From: Pedobacter sp. AK013
Lineage (GTDB): Bacteria; Bacteroidota; Bacteroidia; Sphingobacteriales; Sphingobacteriaceae
Assembly: GCF_014205835.1 (NCBI RefSeq)
Contig: NZ_JACHCQ010000006.1
Location: 62,001 to 126,000, forward strand
Direction of reading: 5' to 3'
Length of the DNA: 64,000 nucleotides
This document shows, piece after piece, positions 9,179 to 17,148 of the stretch (position 1 is the stretch's first letter; each line of letters starts with the position of its first letter). Below the pieces are notes generated by a model. It worked only from the letters and a program-made list of their open reading frames with translations, did not search any database and was not told the DNA's origin. Made by a program: the position numbers and the translations under genes.

Positions 9179-10054
9179 ATGTTCAACTATAACTCACCAA
9201 TGCTCAGAGAAGACGCTTTAAAAGGAAAAACCATTGTAATTACAGGTGGTGGAACGGGGTTGGGGAAAGCAATGGGCGTATATTTTTTGAAATTAGGAAC
9301 CAACCTGGTAATTACAAGCAGGAAGCAGGATGTACTGCAAAAAACTGCCGATGAAATGGAAGAAAAAACAGGTGGCAAAGTACTGGCCGTTGCCTGTGAT
9401 GTTAGAGAAGTAGCACAGGTAGAGAACGTATTGGCCAAAACTTTAGAAAAATTTGGCTCGGTTGATGTATTATTGAACAATGCTGCCGGTAATTTTATCT
9501 CGCCAACAGAACGCTTATCAGCCAATGCATTTTCATCCATTATCGATATTGTTTTAAAAGGAACGGTTAACTGCACGCTTACCTTTGGTAAACATTGGAT
9601 TAAGGAAAAACAAGCGGCAACAGTTTTAAATATAATTACCACTTATGCTTTTACGGGCTCAGCTTATGTTGTACCCTCAGCTTGTGCAAAAGGTGGTGTT
9701 TTAGCGCTAACAAGATCTTTAGCTGTAGAATGGGGTAAATATGGTATTCGTACCAACGCGATTGCTCCAGGTCCGTTTCCAACAAAAGGCGCATGGGAGC
9801 GTTTACTACCTGGCGATTTAGCCAAAAAATTCGATTTTAAAAACCGTGTACCCCTGAAAAGAGTTGGCGATCACCAGGAACTCGCCAATTTAGCTGCATT
9901 TCTGGTGAGCGATTTTTCAGGCTATATTAACGGCGAAGTAATTACTATTGATGGCGGTGAATGGTTGCAGGGCGCGGGCCAGATGAACGGCTTGGAAGCT
10001 ATCCCGAACGAAATGTGGGATATGCTCGAGCAAATGACACGGAGCGCTAAATAA
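9179..10054 (+). CDS. SDR oxidoreductase, 2,4-dienoyl-CoA reductase (DECR1-like)
   Basis: An NADP(H)-dependent short-chain dehydrogenase of 291 residues. The nucleotide-binding motif T-G-G-G-T-G-L-G is at 22-29 and N-N-A-A-G-N-F-I-S-P-T-E-R at 100-112. The family's usual Y-x-x-x-K is replaced by the arrangement of mitochondrial 2,4-dienoyl-CoA reductase: Tyr156, Ser167 and Lys171, with spacings (11 and 4) identical to DECR1 Tyr199/Ser210/Lys214. It reduces 2,4-dienoyl-CoA to 3-enoyl-CoA, the substrate of the isomerase encoded upstream. The 132-base gap and same strand suggest, but do not prove, coexpression. Confidence 0.85.
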   Translation: MFNYNSPMLREDALKGKTIVITGGGTGLGKAMGVYFLKLGTNLVITSRKQDVLQKTADEMEEKTGGKVLAVACDVREVAQVENVLAKTLEKFGSVDVLLNNAAGNFISPTERLSANAFSSIIDIVLKGTVNCTLTFGKHWIKEKQAATVLNIITTYAFTGSAYVVPSACAKGGVLALTRSLAVEWGKYGIRTNAIAPGPFPTKGAWERLLPGDLAKKFDFKNRVPLKRVGDHQELANLAAFLVSDFSGYINGEVITIDGGEWLQGAGQMNGLEAIPNEMWDMLEQMTRSAK

Positions 10055-10113
10055 AGCCATTACCTGATACACACTACTTATTACTTGATGCCTGCTACTT
10101 CCTACTAAAATAT

Positions 10114-10121
10114 TATCTTTG
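10114..10121 (+). promoter_or_regulatory. -7 promoter element of purD
   Basis: TATCTTTG matches the Bacteroidota sigma consensus TAnnTTTG and ends 5 bases before the purD ATG. Transcription starting the usual few bases downstream would give an almost or fully leaderless mRNA. No clear TTTG lies at the -33 spacing. Confidence 0.5.
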
Positions 10122-10126
10122 CCCAT

Positions 10127-11398
10127 ATGAATATCTTACTTTTAGGTTCAGGCGGCAGAGAAAGCGCATTCGCTTGGAAAATAAGCCAGTCTTCGCACTG
10201 TGATAAACTAATTATTGCTCCGGGTAACGGTGGTACAGGGGCTTATGGTACAAACATCAACATCAATGTGAACGATTTTGATGCCATTAAAAAAGTAGTG
10301 CTTACCGAAAACATCGAACTCGTTGTAGTAGGCCCCGAAGAACCTTTAGTAAATGGTATTCACGATTTTTTCCTTGCCGATAAAGCCATTGCGCATATCC
10401 CGGTTATTGGTCCTAAAAAAGAGGGTGCCATTTTGGAAGGAAGTAAAGATTTCTCTAAGCAGTTTATGGAGCGTCATGGTATTCCTACTGCGGCTTCAAA
10501 ATCTTTCACACCCGAAACTTTGGAAGATGGTTTGGCTTATCTGCAAAACCATGCTTTGCCTGTTGTTTTAAAAGCAGATGGTTTGGCAGCAGGTAAAGGT
10601 GTATTAATCTGTACCGAAACCATAGAAGCCCAGGAGGAATTAAAACTGATGCTTGGCGGTAAATTTGGTGCAGCTGGTGCAACAGTAGTAATCGAAGAAT
10701 TTTTAAGCGGGATCGAACTTTCGGTATTTATTTTAACTGATGGTGAAAATTATATTACACTACCTTCTGCTAAAGATTATAAACGGATTGGTATCGGCGA
10801 TACTGGTTTAAATACTGGTGGTATGGGCTCGGTTTCTCCGGTTCCTTTTGCCACACCAGAATTTTTGGCTAAAGTAGAAGAACGCATCATTAAACCAACA
10901 GTTGATGGTTTAAAGAAAGATAATATCGATTACACAGGTTTCATCTTTTTCGGACTGATTAAAGTAGGGGAAGAGCCATTTGTAATCGAATACAATGCAC
11001 GTATGGGCGATCCTGAAACAGAAAGTGTAATTCCCAGAATTGAAAATGATTTGGTAGAGCTGTTTTTGGCTACAGCCAGCAAACAATTAAACCAAGTGAA
11101 TCTGGTTATTTCTGAGCAAACCGCGGCTACTGTAATGATTGTGGCAGGTGGCTACCCAGGCGATTACCTGAAAGGTAAAGCCATTACAGGAATCGAAAAC
11201 TTACGTCATTCTAATGCATTCCATGCTGGAACATTGTTAGAAAATGATGTGGTGAAAACAAATGGTGGAAGGGTAATTGCCATTACCAGTTTGCAAAAAG
11301 ATTTGTTTACTGCCTTACAATCAGCAACTGCTGATGCCGGCAGAATTTATTTCGACGGGAAATATTTCAGGGAAGACATCGGTTTTGACTTAATTTAA
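10127..11398 (+). CDS. purD: phosphoribosylamine-glycine ligase (GARS)
   Basis: Joins glycine to 5-phosphoribosylamine with ATP, step 2 of purine synthesis. The ATP-grasp protein begins M-N-I-L-L-L-G-S-G-G-R-E-S-A and contains A-P-G-N-G-G-T, the ATP-grasp loop K-A-D-G-L-A-A-G-K-G-V, G-G-M-G-S-V-S-P and the catalytic-site run Y-N-A-R-M-G-D-P-E-T-E. The length of 423 residues is normal. It is followed after 11 bases by the SMI1/KNR4 gene. No other purine gene is in the window. Confidence 0.97.
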   Translation: MNILLLGSGGRESAFAWKISQSSHCDKLIIAPGNGGTGAYGTNININVNDFDAIKKVVLTENIELVVVGPEEPLVNGIHDFFLADKAIAHIPVIGPKKEGAILEGSKDFSKQFMERHGIPTAASKSFTPETLEDGLAYLQNHALPVVLKADGLAAGKGVLICTETIEAQEELKLMLGGKFGAAGATVVIEEFLSGIELSVFILTDGENYITLPSAKDYKRIGIGDTGLNTGGMGSVSPVPFATPEFLAKVEERIIKPTVDGLKKDNIDYTGFIFFGLIKVGEEPFVIEYNARMGDPETESVIPRIENDLVELFLATASKQLNQVNLVISEQTAATVMIVAGGYPGDYLKGKAITGIENLRHSNAFHAGTLLENDVVKTNGGRVIAITSLQKDLFTALQSATADAGRIYFDGKYFREDIGFDLI

Positions 11399-11409
11399 AA
11401 GAATATAAG

Positions 11410-11916
11410 TTGAAAAAGGTACTTAAGAAGATTTCCGAAACCGCAATTAAACAAGGGGAATTTAGTTTTACAACCGAACAGATCGAAGCAAAGTGGCTAG
11501 GTAACCAACCCGCCATCTTAGCCGAAATACAAGAAGCTGAAACAAGACTAGGGGTAATGCTTCCAACAGATTATAAAGAATTTCTGTTGATTACCAATGG
11601 ATTTACTACGCCAAATGAACACGTTGATCCATCGTTTTCCAAAGTAAGTGGTGTAGCGTTTTTAAAAGATGTTGATCCACAGCTGATCGAGATTTGGACA
11701 GAACGCGATGAGTTACTAGAAGTGGCCATTAAACTTGCCAGAAGTATTATTGTTGGTGGAGTAGATGAAGAGCAATATTTCCTTTTAATCCCTCCTATAA
11801 GTGAAAATGCTGATTGGGAATACTGGAAATTCGCATCATGGATTCCCGGAGAAGATCCTTACGAAGGGCTTGAAAATTATTTCATTAACGTTTTGGATTT
11901 TTTAAAATCTGCTTAA
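11410..11916 (+). CDS. SMI1/KNR4 (SUKH) family protein
   Basis: A 168-residue protein with the SUKH-type core: two helices leading into the E-x-R-L-G-V-x-L-P-x-D-Y-K-E-F-L-L-x-x-N-G signature (about 46-66), then beta strands and a D/E-rich surface. The family includes immunity proteins of polymorphic toxins, but many members are housekeeping proteins. No toxin gene is adjacent. The start is a TTG 11 bases after purD; the next in-frame ATG would cut the signature, so TTG is preferred. Likely cotranscribed with purD and closed by the terminator at 11938. Confidence 0.78.
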   Translation: MKKVLKKISETAIKQGEFSFTTEQIEAKWLGNQPAILAEIQEAETRLGVMLPTDYKEFLLITNGFTTPNEHVDPSFSKVSGVAFLKDVDPQLIEIWTERDELLEVAIKLARSIIVGGVDEEQYFLLIPPISENADWEYWKFASWIPGEDPYEGLENYFINVLDFLKSA

Positions 11917-11937
11917 TACGTTTTCCGATAAAATAAA

Positions 11938-11972
11938 GAAAGTCCCAATTTTTAGGTGGGACTTTCTCTTTT
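11938..11972. terminator. bidirectional terminator between SMI1/KNR4 and tlpA-like genes
   Basis: A perfect 10-bp stem (GAAAGTCCCA at 11938-11947, TGGGACTTTC at 11957-11966) with a 9-base loop is followed by TCTTTT on the plus strand and a T-rich run on the minus strand. It sits between convergent genes. Confidence 0.85.
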
Positions 11973-11984
11973 AATGTTTGTTTC

Positions 11985-13130
11985 TTATTTAGATTTACTT
12001 CCTAATAATTCTTGAAGTTTATCTTGTAAAGCTTGTTCTCTTAAGCCTTTAGCAATGATTTTGCCTGTTGGATCAATCAAGAAATTAGCCGGAATTGATT
12101 GGATGCCATACATTTGAGCCACCTCATTCTCCCAAAATTTTAAGTCCGAAACATGTGTCCATGTTAACTTGTCATCAGCAATTGCTTTTAACCAAGCATC
12201 TTTTTTGCCCGGACGGTCTAAAGAAACACCTAAAACAGTAAAGCCTTTATCTTTAAATTTGTTGTAAGCGGCTACCACATTTGGATTTTCCTGACGGCAT
12301 GGGCCACACCAAGATGCCCAAAAATCTACCAGTACGTATTTACCTTTAAAATCAGATAATTTAACAGGTTTTCCGGCGGTATCAGCTTGAGTAAAGTCCA
12401 TAGCCATAACACCTACAGCGGTTTTTCTCCCAGCATCAAATATTTGAGCAATTTTTTTACCGTTCGGAGTTGCCTTCAATTCTGGTGACAAAGCAACAAA
12501 AGCCTTCTCTGCAGCAGCAGCCTGATCAGGATCTGAAGTCAGCTGGCTAATTGAAGTTAAGCTGATAAATGATTTTGGGTTGCTGTTAGCAAACTGTAAC
12601 AATAATGGAGGCATCGCTGCAGCTTCTTTGTCGTAACGAGCACCTAAAGCCTCCATAACGGCCTTGTCTTGTTTTTGCTGTGGCGTATAAGCCGCATATT
12701 CTGCATTAATTGCGGCAAGTTTATCTGCTACAGGTTTAGTTAATGCTTTTAATTTCTTTGCATCGTCATTAACTGGTGAGCCAGTAATTGTTGCTTTCTT
12801 TAAAGAATCTGGCGCAGTCAGCTTTATGTTTCCTGGTTCTACATATAGCGATAAAGCATCTAATTTCTCTCCCTGTGCAGGACGGTTTACGTAAGGGTTT
12901 TTGTTTAAGAAAAGACTTCCTTGCGCAGGGCTCAGCAATGATCCTTTAAATGCAAAGGCACCATTTGTCACTGTTGCAGAATCGGTGACATTTTTGCCGT
13001 CACCTTGATAGATCAGATAAACCTTATCTCCGGTTTTCAATCCTTTTATGTCGCCACTAACTGTAAATGGCTTTTGTGCCAAAGCTGCAAGGGGCAATAG
13101 GGCCATTGCAGATAATAATATTTTTTTCAT
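11985..13130 (-). CDS. TlpA-type thiol:disulfide oxidoreductase with DUF4369 domain
   Basis: A 381-residue envelope protein. A signal peptide (about 1-18, ending A-L-A-Q) precedes an N-terminal DUF4369-like beta domain (about 20-120), a helical linker, and a C-terminal AhpC/TSA-Redoxin thioredoxin fold with W-C275-G-P-C278 and a cis-Pro (S-I-P-A-N-F, about 345). It probably reduces or exchanges disulfides in the periplasm, as in many Bacteroidota paralogues; its partner is unknown. A TATATTTG -7 box on the minus strand (13152-13159) could be its promoter. Monocistronic between the terminator and a 262-base gap. Confidence 0.9.
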   Translation of the reverse strand: MKKILLSAMALLPLAALAQKPFTVSGDIKGLKTGDKVYLIYQGDGKNVTDSATVTNGAFAFKGSLLSPAQGSLFLNKNPYVNRPAQGEKLDALSLYVEPGNIKLTAPDSLKKATITGSPVNDDAKKLKALTKPVADKLAAINAEYAAYTPQQKQDKAVMEALGARYDKEAAAMPPLLLQFANSNPKSFISLTSISQLTSDPDQAAAAEKAFVALSPELKATPNGKKIAQIFDAGRKTAVGVMAMDFTQADTAGKPVKLSDFKGKYVLVDFWASWCGPCRQENPNVVAAYNKFKDKGFTVLGVSLDRPGKKDAWLKAIADDKLTWTHVSDLKFWENEVAQMYGIQSIPANFLIDPTGKIIAKGLREQALQDKLQELLGSKSK

Positions 13131-13392
13131 GTGAATTAGCTAATCGTTTTTCAAATATAGAAATCTGTACGGCTAAAACGTAAATAGCTGTGTAAAATTA
13201 TGATAGATTCTGTATCAGAACATCACTTTCGTAATTATTATACCGTTTTAGTCTGTTATGCTATCGATTTCCAACTCGATATTTTATGTTGGCTACGCTT
13301 TGCATAGTTAGCTGTTAAAAAAAAGGCAAAAAGTATTAAGATACAATACCTACTTTGAAATTACACGGCTTCTATTTTGAAATTACACAATT

Positions 13393-14574
13393 TTAATTCA
13401 GCTTTTGATAGGTTCTCCACCACAAATCGGGCATCTCGCCATTAACAGCAGTCTGGTAATCATCATATCTGCATGGTACTAGATGGTAACGTTCGTTTTT
13501 AGATTGCCCTGATGGATAAGGAACCTGCATCCACCAACGGTCTGATTTTTTGCTTTTTACGAACATCATTTCTCCCGAACCATCTTTTAAACTGGTTCGG
13601 TAGATCATAAACTGCGATTTCGGAGTAAGCGGAAAATCCTTTTTACGGGCGTAATATCCATCCACAAAATACCATACCATTTGAGCGAGCAAAAAGGCTG
13701 TTTGTCCGTTATTATCGTAGGCAGGATTAAACTCGTAAAAACCAATTGAGGTTAACTTATCATTCATGCCTGCATAACGGGCAATGCGACAGGCCTCTTC
13801 GCCATCAAAACCATTTGGGGTAGTATTCGCATTTGCAGCAGCATCGGCAGATCGGATAGCACCAATATCAAAGCTAATCATGTTTGCATTGCGGATAATG
13901 GGCTCTGTTAAAGTAATATCCTGGGCAAACTCGCCCAAACGGTGTACATCAAAATATAATTTGTCCATTACACTCAAACTTTCTTGATTTACAAAATAAG
14001 TTTGATAGCCTACATTGCTAAAATTGAAAAGGTAATTGGGTTGATGTAAGAAAATCTTATTCAAGTAACAATCCGATCGGGTAGCAATTCCCTCATGGTC
14101 ATCATCTCCAATGTCAAATTGATTATCAATAATAACCAGGTCTACTTTTTGCTCTAAATCTTCATAACCAAGGTATTGGCCATAGGTTAAGTCTTGCCCG
14201 CCACCAATAATGATCGGAATAATATCTTTTTTAATCAATTCCGAAACCACCATCTTGATGGCAATGTAAGTGTCGGCAATGGTTGCGCCGTGTTTAATAT
14301 TGCCTAAATCGACAATTCGGCTGCTAAAAGCGCCTTCATTCAGTTTATAGAATTTCTCTCTAAAATAATCGGGTGCCAGGGCAGTGCCTTCATTATTAAC
14401 GGCACCTCTTCCATCAAGTACCCCAAAAATTGCCAGATCGTAAGTATGTTCCTCAAAATCGGGAAACGATTCGGTGTATATCTGCGCTTTTAACCCCAGC
14501 TGGCTTGTAAAAAAGCCTTGCTTAGGTGTAAAACTATCGGGGTTTATAGGGGAAAAGAAATCCGTTAATGACAT
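13393..14574 (-). CDS. arginase-family protein with altered metal site (annotated elsewhere as formimidoylglutamase)
   Basis: A 393-residue ureohydrolase-fold protein. The fold's landmarks are visible but changed. G-G-G-Q-D-L-T (124-130) has Gln127 where the family has the metal His of G-G-x-H. D-N-Q-F-D (150-154) keeps both Asp but has Gln152 in place of the His of D-A-H-x-D. S-F-D-I-G (234-238) keeps Asp236 but has Gly238 where arginase has its sixth ligand Asp. Three of six canonical manganese ligands are therefore replaced. A C-terminal extension of about 80 residues is also unusual. Related Bacteroidota proteins are called formimidoylglutamase by homology; I doubt classic di-manganese hydrolysis. 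Confidence 0.7.
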   Translation of the reverse strand: MSLTDFFSPINPDSFTPKQGFFTSQLGLKAQIYTESFPDFEEHTYDLAIFGVLDGRGAVNNEGTALAPDYFREKFYKLNEGAFSSRIVDLGNIKHGATIADTYIAIKMVVSELIKKDIIPIIIGGGQDLTYGQYLGYEDLEQKVDLVIIDNQFDIGDDDHEGIATRSDCYLNKIFLHQPNYLFNFSNVGYQTYFVNQESLSVMDKLYFDVHRLGEFAQDITLTEPIIRNANMISFDIGAIRSADAAANANTTPNGFDGEEACRIARYAGMNDKLTSIGFYEFNPAYDNNGQTAFLLAQMVWYFVDGYYARKKDFPLTPKSQFMIYRTSLKDGSGEMMFVKSKKSDRWWMQVPYPSGQSKNERYHLVPCRYDDYQTAVNGEMPDLWWRTYQKLN

Positions 14575-14645
14575 ATATTTAAAACTCTCGGCTCAAATAT
14601 CTATTTTTGAATGCGTATTTCCACATATAGCTCGAAAAAAATAAA

Positions 14646-15608
14646 ATGATACTGGTAACCGGAGGAACTGGATTTTTAGGATCTGAATTAATTAAGCAGT
14701 TAACCAACAGTGGTTTAACTGTTCGGGCACTGAGGCGGGAAAAATCTAAAATCCCCGCGTTGATCGAAAATATTCCTTTGATTGAATGGTTTGAGGCCGA
14801 CATTAATGAGCCTTCTACTTTAGAAGATGCCTTTATAGGGATTACAAAAGTTTACCATTGTGCTGCATTTGTATCCTTTAACCCGAAAGATAAAAAGCAG
14901 CTTTTTCATGTAAATATAGAAGGTACTTCGAATATTGTAAACCTTTGTGCCGAAAATAATTGCAGGCTATTGCATGTGAGTTCGGTTGCTGCCCTGGGTA
15001 ATGCAAAAAAAGGCCATAAAATTACCGAAAAAGACTTTTGGGAGTACGATGCAAAAGCACATGCCTACGGTTTGTCTAAATATGAAGGGGAAATGGAGGT
15101 TTGGCGTGGTATTACTGAAGGTTTAGATGCCGTTATTGTCAATCCGTCGGTAATTATCGGTAAAAATGCTGGTTTTGAAGGGAGTGGGGCAATTTTTAAA
15201 CTGGTAAAAGGTGGTTTTCCATTTTATACAGATGGAGCTTCGGGTTTTGTTGATGTTGAGGACGTAGCCAGAGTAATGATCCTGTTAATGGATACCGAGG
15301 TGTCGGGAGAGCGGTATATCATTTCTGCCGATGATTATCATTACAAAGAGCTGTTCAGCGAAATTGCACAGGGTTTTGGTGTTAAAGCGCCAGCAAAAGA
15401 AGCAAAACCATGGATGCTTGGAATTGCCTGGAGGGCGCTAAAATTCGCATCTATATTTACTGGTAAGCAACCTTCCATCACCAAAGATGCAGCTAAGAGC
15501 AGTTTAACCTTAAGTTATTACGATAATAATAAAGTAAAAGCGGAAACAGGCATTACCTTTAAGCCGGTTGCCGAAAGCATAAAAGAAATTACCCAACATT
15601 TAAGATAA
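14646..15608 (+). CDS. NAD-dependent epimerase/dehydratase (extended SDR)
   Basis: A 320-residue extended short-chain dehydrogenase with the N-terminal dinucleotide motif T-G-G-T-G-F-L-G (5-12), an H-C-A-A segment, and Y-G-L-S-K as the catalytic Y-x-x-x-K. The build resembles dihydroflavonol-reductase or 3-beta-hydroxysteroid-dehydrogenase-like members; the substrate cannot be fixed. Its stop overlaps the start of the serB-like gene by one base (TAATG), so the two are translated as a pair. Confidence 0.85.
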   Translation: MILVTGGTGFLGSELIKQLTNSGLTVRALRREKSKIPALIENIPLIEWFEADINEPSTLEDAFIGITKVYHCAAFVSFNPKDKKQLFHVNIEGTSNIVNLCAENNCRLLHVSSVAALGNAKKGHKITEKDFWEYDAKAHAYGLSKYEGEMEVWRGITEGLDAVIVNPSVIIGKNAGFEGSGAIFKLVKGGFPFYTDGASGFVDVEDVARVMILLMDTEVSGERYIISADDYHYKELFSEIAQGFGVKAPAKEAKPWMLGIAWRALKFASIFTGKQPSITKDAAKSSLTLSYYDNNKVKAETGITFKPVAESIKEITQHLR

Positions 15609-16909
15609 TGCCCAAACAGAAAGCCTACTACATCATCGATTTTGATAGTACCTTTACACAGGTAGAAGCACTTGATGAATTAGCCCGAATTTCGCTAAAG
15701 AACCACCCAGATAAAGAGGCGATTTTCCAAAAAATTGAAGATTATACCAATTTTGCCATGGAAGGAAAACTTTCCTTCTCCGAAAGTTTAGCACAACGTG
15801 TTAAGCTTCTTGAGGCTAACGAAGATCATTTAAAACAACTCATCAAACATTTGAAAAAGAAAGTATCTACTTCTTTTTCGCGTAATGCCGAGTTTTTTAA
15901 GAAACATGCCGATGAAGTTTTAATTGTATCTGGTGGATTTAAAGAGTTTATTACCCCTGTAGTGAGCCAGTACCACATTAAAAAGGAAAATATTTATGCC
16001 AATACCTTTGTAACTACTGGCGATGGTAAAATTATAGATTATGATCATGCCAATCCTTTAAGTGAAGAAGGTGGTAAAGTAAAACTACTGCAGCATTTAA
16101 AACTCGAAGGAGAACTATTTGGTATAGGTGATGGTTATTCTGATTTCCAGCTGCGTGAAAGCGGTATCATTAATAAGTTTTTTGCATTTACCGAGAATAT
16201 AGCCCGTGAAAGCATTGTTTCGAAAGCTGACCATGTAACACCAAGTTTCGACGAGTTTTTGTACGTAAATGATCTGCCGCGTGCAATTTCTTATCCTAAA
16301 AACAGAATCCTTTGCCTGGTAATTGGTGAGGTTGACCCCATAACCATTTCTATCCTCAAAAATGATGGTCTATCAATTAGACATAAAACTTCTTTTGAAG
16401 ATAAATATGTAAAAGACGTGGGAATTATCCTGTTAGCTGACGGAGAAAAAATAAACAAGGAACAGTTAAAAAGTGCAGCTAAGCTAAAAACTATTGGATA
16501 TTTAGGTAATGCAAAAAATAAAATAGATCTCAGTTTATGCACCACACAAGGTATTGTTGTTTTTGATGATCCGAAAAATAACCCACGTAACATCAGCTTT
16601 ATCCCGAAACGGGTTGCCGATTTTATGAATACTGGCGCAACTTATTTAAGTAATAATTTTCCAAATTTGCAATTGCCAAAGATTGAAAAATCGCATCGTT
16701 TAATTCATATTCACAAAAACGTTCCGGGTATTATGGCAAAAATCAATACTGTTTTTGCCAAACACGATATTAATATTGTGAGCCAGTTTTTAATGACCAA
16801 TCCTGAAATTGGCTATGCCATTACCGATATCAATACAGAATACGATAAACAATTGTTTAAATCGCTTAAAAAGATTGAGCATACGATAAAGTTTAGGGTG
16901 TTGTATTAA
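15608..16909 (+). CDS. phosphoserine phosphatase fused to a SerA-like fragment and ACT domain
   Basis: The N-terminal HAD-IB phosphatase has D11-F-D-S-T15 (nucleophile and acid/base Asp), Glu20, V-S-G-G-F (107-111), Lys157 and G-D-G-Y-S-D (174-179), the pattern of phosphoserine phosphatase. Residues about 231-330 resemble the substrate-binding half of 3-phosphoglycerate dehydrogenase (I-G-Y-L-G-N-A-K-N-K-I-D-L and a G-I-x-V-F-D-D-P-x-N-N-x-R run), but no Rossmann NAD-binding core follows. Residues 362-433 match the SerA-type ACT domain (H-R-L-I-H-I-H-K-N-V-P-G... ending F-R-V-L-Y). The reaction is probably O-phosphoserine to serine, with the tail as a serine-sensing module; that regulatory role is inference. 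Confidence 0.85.
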   Translation: MPKQKAYYIIDFDSTFTQVEALDELARISLKNHPDKEAIFQKIEDYTNFAMEGKLSFSESLAQRVKLLEANEDHLKQLIKHLKKKVSTSFSRNAEFFKKHADEVLIVSGGFKEFITPVVSQYHIKKENIYANTFVTTGDGKIIDYDHANPLSEEGGKVKLLQHLKLEGELFGIGDGYSDFQLRESGIINKFFAFTENIARESIVSKADHVTPSFDEFLYVNDLPRAISYPKNRILCLVIGEVDPITISILKNDGLSIRHKTSFEDKYVKDVGIILLADGEKINKEQLKSAAKLKTIGYLGNAKNKIDLSLCTTQGIVVFDDPKNNPRNISFIPKRVADFMNTGATYLSNNFPNLQLPKIEKSHRLIHIHKNVPGIMAKINTVFAKHDINIVSQFLMTNPEIGYAITDINTEYDKQLFKSLKKIEHTIKFRVLY

Positions 16910-16917
16910 TCAGTATC

Positions 16918-17117
16918 GTCATTTCGAGCGGAGTGCAGCGCAGTCGAGAAGTCTATCTTAAAAGATCTCTCTCCCGAAAATTCGGAACTGTGCTTCAGTC
17001 GAGATGGCCACCTTCCTGTTAAAATCTGTCATTCTGAGTGCAACGAGGAATCTTTTTTAGAGTGCTGCCTTTTAGTGCTTCGTTTGTTGTAGATTCTTCA
17101 CTGCGTTCAGAATGACA
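16918..17117. repeat. intergenic repeat cluster with a 91-bp imperfect inverted repeat
   Basis: The gap between two convergent genes is filled with GTCATTTCGAG- and GTCATTCTGAG-type segments, including CAGTCGAGA copies. TGTCATTCTGA (17027-17037) and TCAGAATGACA (17107-17117) are perfect inverses, and GAGGAATCT / AGATTCTTC extend the stem inward. Such elements recur in many Bacteroidota genomes between genes; a related GTCATGCTGA segment occurs at 20830 in this window. Confidence 0.7.
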
Positions 17118-17148
17118 ATAACATTTTTCTCTGTACGCCCCACGCGCC

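Noticed and set aside
9187..9642. 151-codon antisense frame opposite the dienoyl-CoA reductase gene
   Set aside because: The plus-strand SDR has full family motifs; the antisense product shows no recognisable features.
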